Positions 61,026 through 64,000 of a DNA stretch of 64,000 nt are shown here, in pieces. A program made the position numbers and the translations under genes. How positions within the stretch are numbered: the first letter of the stretch is position 1; the number at the start of each line of letters is the position of its first letter. The stretch is from contig JAEZSE010000043.1 of assembly GCA_023421955.1 (NCBI GenBank), positions 74,609-138,608 of the forward strand, read 5' to 3'. The stretch comes from Bacillota bacterium (lineage in GTDB: Bacteria > Bacillota > Clostridia > Christensenellales > UMGS416). The notes below the pieces were generated by a model that did not search any database, was not told the origin of the DNA, and was given only the letters and a program-made list of their open reading frames with translations.

Positions 61026-61927
61026 GGCTGCACCTCCCGTTTCCTCAGAATACTGTTAACAATGATGTTCACCACCATGATAATTACAAACAACACAACA
61101 CCGGTAGCAAACAGCGCTTCACGGTGCAAGTCTTTGGCATAACTCATCTCAAATGCGATGTTGATCGTGAGTGTGCGTACCGGGTCCAGTAGCGATGTGG
61201 GGATCTGTGGAATGTTGCCGGCAACCATGATCACGGCCATTGTCTCGCCCACCGCGCGGCCAATTCCCAGCATCAAGGAAGCCAATACTCCAGACCTTGC
61301 CGCTGGCAGAATCGTCCTGAATATCGTCTGAATGTGCGATGCTCCCAATGCCAGGCTGCCCTCCTTGAACGACTTGGGCACAGCCCTTAACGCCGATTGC
61401 GAGAGACTAATGATCGTAGGCAGTATCATCACAGACAGAATGATAATGACAGCAAGCAAGCTGAAGCCAGGGCCTCCAGACAACTTGGCAATGAATGGCA
61501 CAATGATTGTCATGCCAAAATAACCATATACGACAGAGGGGATGCCGGCAAGCAATTCCACACTCGGTTTCACGATGTTGACAAGCCACTTTGGCGCCAG
61601 CTCGGTCAGGAATACTGCCGTCAGGATGCCTACCAACGATCCAATGGCCACCGAGATGAACGTGGCAGTGAGTGATGTTATGATCATTGGCAAAATACCG
61701 AACTTGTCTTCGGCAGGCTTCCATTTTGGGCCAAGCAGAAACTCAAGCGGCCCGATCTTGAAGATCGCCGGTGTGCCAGATACGATGATGTAAATTGTCA
61801 TTGTGGCGATTGCCGCGATGGAAACCATGGCGCAAACCAAAAAGAAGGTCTCAATCGCCTTTTGGATTGGCCGCGCAGCGATTTTCAGCTTCCTCGGTTT
61901 GGTCGAGAGTGTGGAATCCATTACCAT
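61022..61927 (-). CDS. pstC: Phosphate ABC transporter permease PstC
   Basis: 301 aa, six helices, EAA-like loop AVPKSFKEGSLALGASHIQTI. GAGGTG precedes ATG 61927. It is separated from pstS by a hairpin-bearing 69-bp spacer. Confidence 0.97.
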   Translation of the reverse strand: MVMDSTLSTKPRKLKIAARPIQKAIETFFLVCAMVSIAAIATMTIYIIVSGTPAIFKIGPLEFLLGPKWKPAEDKFGILPMIITSLTATFISVAIGSLVGILTAVFLTELAPKWLVNIVKPSVELLAGIPSVVYGYFGMTIIVPFIAKLSGGPGFSLLAVIIILSVMILPTIISLSQSALRAVPKSFKEGSLALGASHIQTIFRTILPAARSGVLASLMLGIGRAVGETMAVIMVAGNIPQIPTSLLDPVRTLTINIAFEMSYAKDLHREALFATGVVLFVIIMVVNIIVNSILRKREVQP

Positions 61928-61954
61928 ATCAGCACCTCAAATCAACAATGCAAC

Positions 61955-61980
61955 CCCCAAAGGCATTACTGCCTTAGGGG
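61955..61980 (-). terminator. Intercistronic hairpin between pstS and pstC
   Basis: On the minus strand CCCC-T-AAGGCA, loop, TGCCTT-T-GGGG with only GGTTG after it. No T-run, so it is likelier to protect or trim the pstS message than to stop transcription, letting the binding protein exceed the permease. Confidence 0.5.
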
Positions 61981-61996
61981 ATCGCTTGCAACGGAT

Positions 61997-62926
61997 TTAT
62001 TTCTTCTCGGCGATTGCGATGAACTTGTGATTCACAATTTCCTGCGCGGCAGGATCGTTGACGCACCATTCCAGGAATGTTTTTGCCAAGCCCTGAGCGT
62101 CTCCCTTGGTGGCCATCACGAACGGCCTCCAGTACTTGTAGGTGCCATCCAGAATCGTGACTTTACTGGCGGTTACGCCATCCACGGCAAGGGCCTTGAT
62201 GCTGTCCTTGACTGAGCCGATGGAGACATAACCGATGGCAAACTCATCACCGGCAACCGTTGTGATCACACCGCCGCCGCTGTTCTGCTCAATGGCCTTT
62301 TCGGTAAAGAGCTCAACGGTCTTGCCAGCGGCGTCCTTTTCCACCAGGCCGAACAGCTTGCCCATGGCCTCACGAGTGCCGGAGGAGGCTTCCCGGTTCA
62401 CCACAGTGATCGTGTGATCAGCCCCGCCAACATCCTTCCAATTGGTGATCTCCCCCTTGAAGATCTTCACGATATTCTCTTCAGACAAATCGGTCAGGGG
62501 GTTCTTGGGGTTCACGATCACGGCCACGCCATCCAGGGCGATTTCGGTGCCAATCAAGCCCTTTTCTTTGTCGGAATCCTTGAGGGTGCTGGACGAGTTG
62601 CCAATATCGCTCAAGCCGTCCACAACATTTTGCAGACCAACACCAGAACCGCCTCCCTGCACGTCAATGGTCACTCCGTTGTTGACTTCCATGAACTTGG
62701 CTGCCAGCTCTTGAACGAGCTCTAGCATTGAGGTGGAGCCTGAGATATTCAACTTACCGGACAAAGGTTCGGTGGTGGGCTCGTCTGTGGAAGCCTCGCC
62801 TGTGGATGCTTGAGTTGTAGCCTGAGTGAGTGCTATGCTGGGAGCTTCAGTTGCACATCCGGTCATAAAGACGGCAGTGGCAATCAACAATGCAACAGCG
62901 ATCGCAAAAAGCTTTTCAATTTTCAT
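61997..62926 (-). CDS. pstS: Phosphate ABC transporter substrate-binding lipoprotein
   Basis: 309 aa. Lipobox FMTGC, a Thr/Ser-rich linker, then the PBP-like domain with phosphate-binding SGSTSMLEL and the later REASSGTREAMGKL and AIGYVSIGSV. First gene of the operon, behind a Pho box. AAGGAAGG precedes the ATG. Confidence 0.97.
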   Translation of the reverse strand: MKIEKLFAIAVALLIATAVFMTGCATEAPSIALTQATTQASTGEASTDEPTTEPLSGKLNISGSTSMLELVQELAAKFMEVNNGVTIDVQGGGSGVGLQNVVDGLSDIGNSSSTLKDSDKEKGLIGTEIALDGVAVIVNPKNPLTDLSEENIVKIFKGEITNWKDVGGADHTITVVNREASSGTREAMGKLFGLVEKDAAGKTVELFTEKAIEQNSGGGVITTVAGDEFAIGYVSIGSVKDSIKALAVDGVTASKVTILDGTYKYWRPFVMATKGDAQGLAKTFLEWCVNDPAAQEIVNHKFIAIAEKK

Positions 62927-62956
62927 GTGTTACCTTCCTTTATTCTTTCTGTTAAT

Positions 62957-63010
62957 AGAATAATTTTTGAATGTTATCGCAGTGTTTGTAGAGTGTAAAT
63001 TGTAGGTTAA
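62957..63010 (-). promoter_or_regulatory. Pho box and promoter of the pst operon
   Basis: On the minus strand four hexamers with exact 11-bp period: TTAACC (63005-63010), TTTACA (62994-62999), CAAACA (62983-62988), ATAACA (62972-62977). This is the direct-repeat PhoP site of Firmicutes (TTAACA-like). A TATTCT -10 element is at 62957-62962, so PhoP replaces a -35. Confidence 0.8.
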
Positions 63011-63073
63011 GAATCAAATATGCTGAAGACACAAGATAGAATTATTACTCGATCGACGCAGGTTATGGATATA

Positions 63074-63102
63074 CAAAAACACCCTGAGATCAATCAAGGT
63101 GT
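63074..63102 (-). terminator. Probable terminator of the rhomboid gene
   Basis: On the minus strand ACACC..GGGTGT with an imperfect inner stem, then TTTTTG, about 57 bp after the rhomboid stop. Confidence 0.55.
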
Positions 63103-63158
63103 ATCACCTAGAAGGTGCTTTTAACAGAGGAAAGTTTAAAGATTGGCTAAACAAGCAA

Positions 63159-63779
63159 TTAATGTGGTGCGGGATCTTTTGCTTTTTGTCTGTCGTTGTA
63201 CTTTTTGATGCTTCTTCGCCTATATAGATCTATAAACCCAATGATTGCACCAACAACGGCCCCTGTAAAATGGCCAATTAAGGACACATTAGGGTTGAAT
63301 GACCATATCACAGCGATCACCGCATTGATGATCAACCATCGGCTCTGTTGTCTCAGACTTAAGGATAATGGATCGCGTCCGCCGGTAAAGGCCATTACGA
63401 ACACATACGCCTCCAGCGCATAAACAGTACCGCTGGCGCCTGCTGTAAACACATCAGGTTGCAGATAGTAAGGCACGATTCCTGTAACCACGCTTGCGAT
63501 GACAAACAAGATTGGTAAAGTAAATCCGTTCGCTTTCCTGTCTGACATACAGCTGCATAACATACCTCCAAATACAAAAGTGGCATACATGTTTGAAAGA
63601 AAGTGGCTAAACCCAAAATGCAGAAATGATGTCAACACCAGTGACACAGGCACTGATGAAAACACGAAATCTGCCCATCGAGCCGCGTTACCACTGGACA
63701 AAGCAAACAGAATTGTATTGATACCGATATATATGTAGATCCAACGCATCTTCTTAAAACCAAATGGGAAGAGGCTCAT
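63159..63779 (-). CDS. Rhomboid-family intramembrane serine protease
   Basis: 206 aa from ATG 63779, with CAGGAGA upstream; the frame extends to 63872 across the promoter. About six membrane helices. HFGFSHFLSNMYA is the conserved loop of the second transmembrane region, the nucleophile Ser is in AGASGTVYALEAY, and the His partner in LIGHFTGAVVGA. Substrates are unknown. Confidence 0.92.
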   Translation of the reverse strand: MSLFPFGFKKMRWIYIYIGINTILFALSSGNAARWADFVFSSVPVSLVLTSFLHFGFSHFLSNMYATFVFGGMLCSCMSDRKANGFTLPILFVIASVVTGIVPYYLQPDVFTAGASGTVYALEAYVFVMAFTGGRDPLSLSLRQQSRWLIINAVIAVIWSFNPNVSLIGHFTGAVVGAIIGFIDLYRRRSIKKYNDRQKAKDPAPH

Positions 63780-63807
63780 AGATGTCTCCTGAGTTTTAAT
63801 TATCCAA

Positions 63808-63836
63808 ACCGTATCATCCGGGGAATATTTTGTCAA
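63808..63836 (-). promoter_or_regulatory. Promoter of the rhomboid gene
   Basis: On the minus strand perfect TTGACA (63831-63836), 17 bp, TACGGT (63808-63813). Confidence 0.6.
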
Positions 63837-63870
63837 CATGAACACTCTACACGATGCAATTGTGCTTGAC

Positions 63871-63906
63871 AATAAAGCAAAACACCTCGATTTACATCGA
63901 GGTGTT
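63871..63906 (-). terminator. Terminator downstream of the 5S rRNA
   Basis: On the minus strand AACACCTCGAT, GTAA loop, ATCGAGGTGTT, then TTGCTTTATT. It ends the rRNA operon that enters from the right. Confidence 0.85.
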
Positions 63907-63913
63907 CTACATG

Positions 63914-64000
63914 GAGTCCGGCGACGACCTATCTTCCCGGGCAGTTGCCCACCGAGTATTGTCGGCGCTGAGAGGCTTAACTTCTGTGTTCGGAATGGGA
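63914..64000 (-). rRNA. rrf: 5S ribosomal RNA, 3' part
   Basis: The minus strand reads TCCCATTCCGAACACAGAAG, TTAAGCCTCTCAGCGCCGA and on to GGAAGATAGGTCGTCGCCGG, the conserved 5S pattern of loops B to E and helix I. The 5' third lies beyond the window. The 3' end is placed at about 63914-63917. Confidence 0.93.

Overview
The window reads as chromosome from a moderately GC-rich member of the Bacillota, most likely class Clostridia. This inference rests on PyrR-type pyrimidine attenuation, an FMN riboswitch in front of a RibU transporter, the zinc-ribbon form of S14, a KOW protein between map and infA, PhoP-type direct repeats before pst, SD-rich translation starts, and no sign of an outer membrane. 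There are no phage genes, transposases, CRISPR arrays or tRNAs. A 5S rRNA begins at the right edge.

Layout. 1-1.2 kb: a truncated leucine-rich-repeat surface protein diverges from a TtcA-like tRNA thiolase. 1.3-11.9 kb: one minus-strand pyrimidine operon, transcribed pyrR-pyrB-pyrC-pyrF-carA-carB-pyrK-pyrD. A PyrR attenuator precedes it, a second terminator separates pyrR from pyrB, and hairpin-rich repeats sit in three of its intercistronic gaps. pyrE is not present. 12-23.8 kb: ychF, a small P-loop protein, a D-aminoacylase-like amidohydrolase, a membrane diguanylate cyclase, an operon of a DJ-1/PfpI protein with a two-component system and a lipoprotein, a divergent alanine-racemase-like protein, and an SH3-M14 carboxypeptidase lipoprotein. 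24-27.4 kb: amt-glnB behind a leader with a terminator, an AraC/GyrI-like regulator, and a small protein with a basic tail.

27.5-43.4 kb is the complete S10-spc-alpha ribosomal protein cluster on the minus strand, rpsJ through rplQ, including secY, adk, map, infA and rpoA. It runs from two good promoters to one terminator. 43.4-47.8 kb: a doubtful small gene, FMN riboswitch-ribU, tsaE-tsaB-rimI, and an FAD oxidoreductase. 47.8-55.5 kb: a minus-strand pair of cell-envelope peptidases (M1, then LysM-G5-M23), a Fur-family regulator coupled to a beta-alpha acyl-CoA synthetase (NDP-forming), a peroxiredoxin and an HD-domain protein. 55.5-63 kb: a GH31 glycosidase and the phosphate operon pstS-pstC-pstA-pstB-phoU-phoP, with a four-repeat Pho box and no phoR. 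The right end has a rhomboid protease and the 3' part of a 5S rRNA.

The strongest points for follow-up are: (i) composite hairpin repeats in the pyr operon that begin exactly at stop codons; (ii) two levels of attenuation in the pyr operon; (iii) an SD placed for a possible AUA start in phoP; (iv) a structured, terminator-bearing leader before amt-glnB; and (v) the DJ-1/two-component/lipoprotein unit of unknown signal. I found no clearly new multi-gene defence or biosynthetic system.
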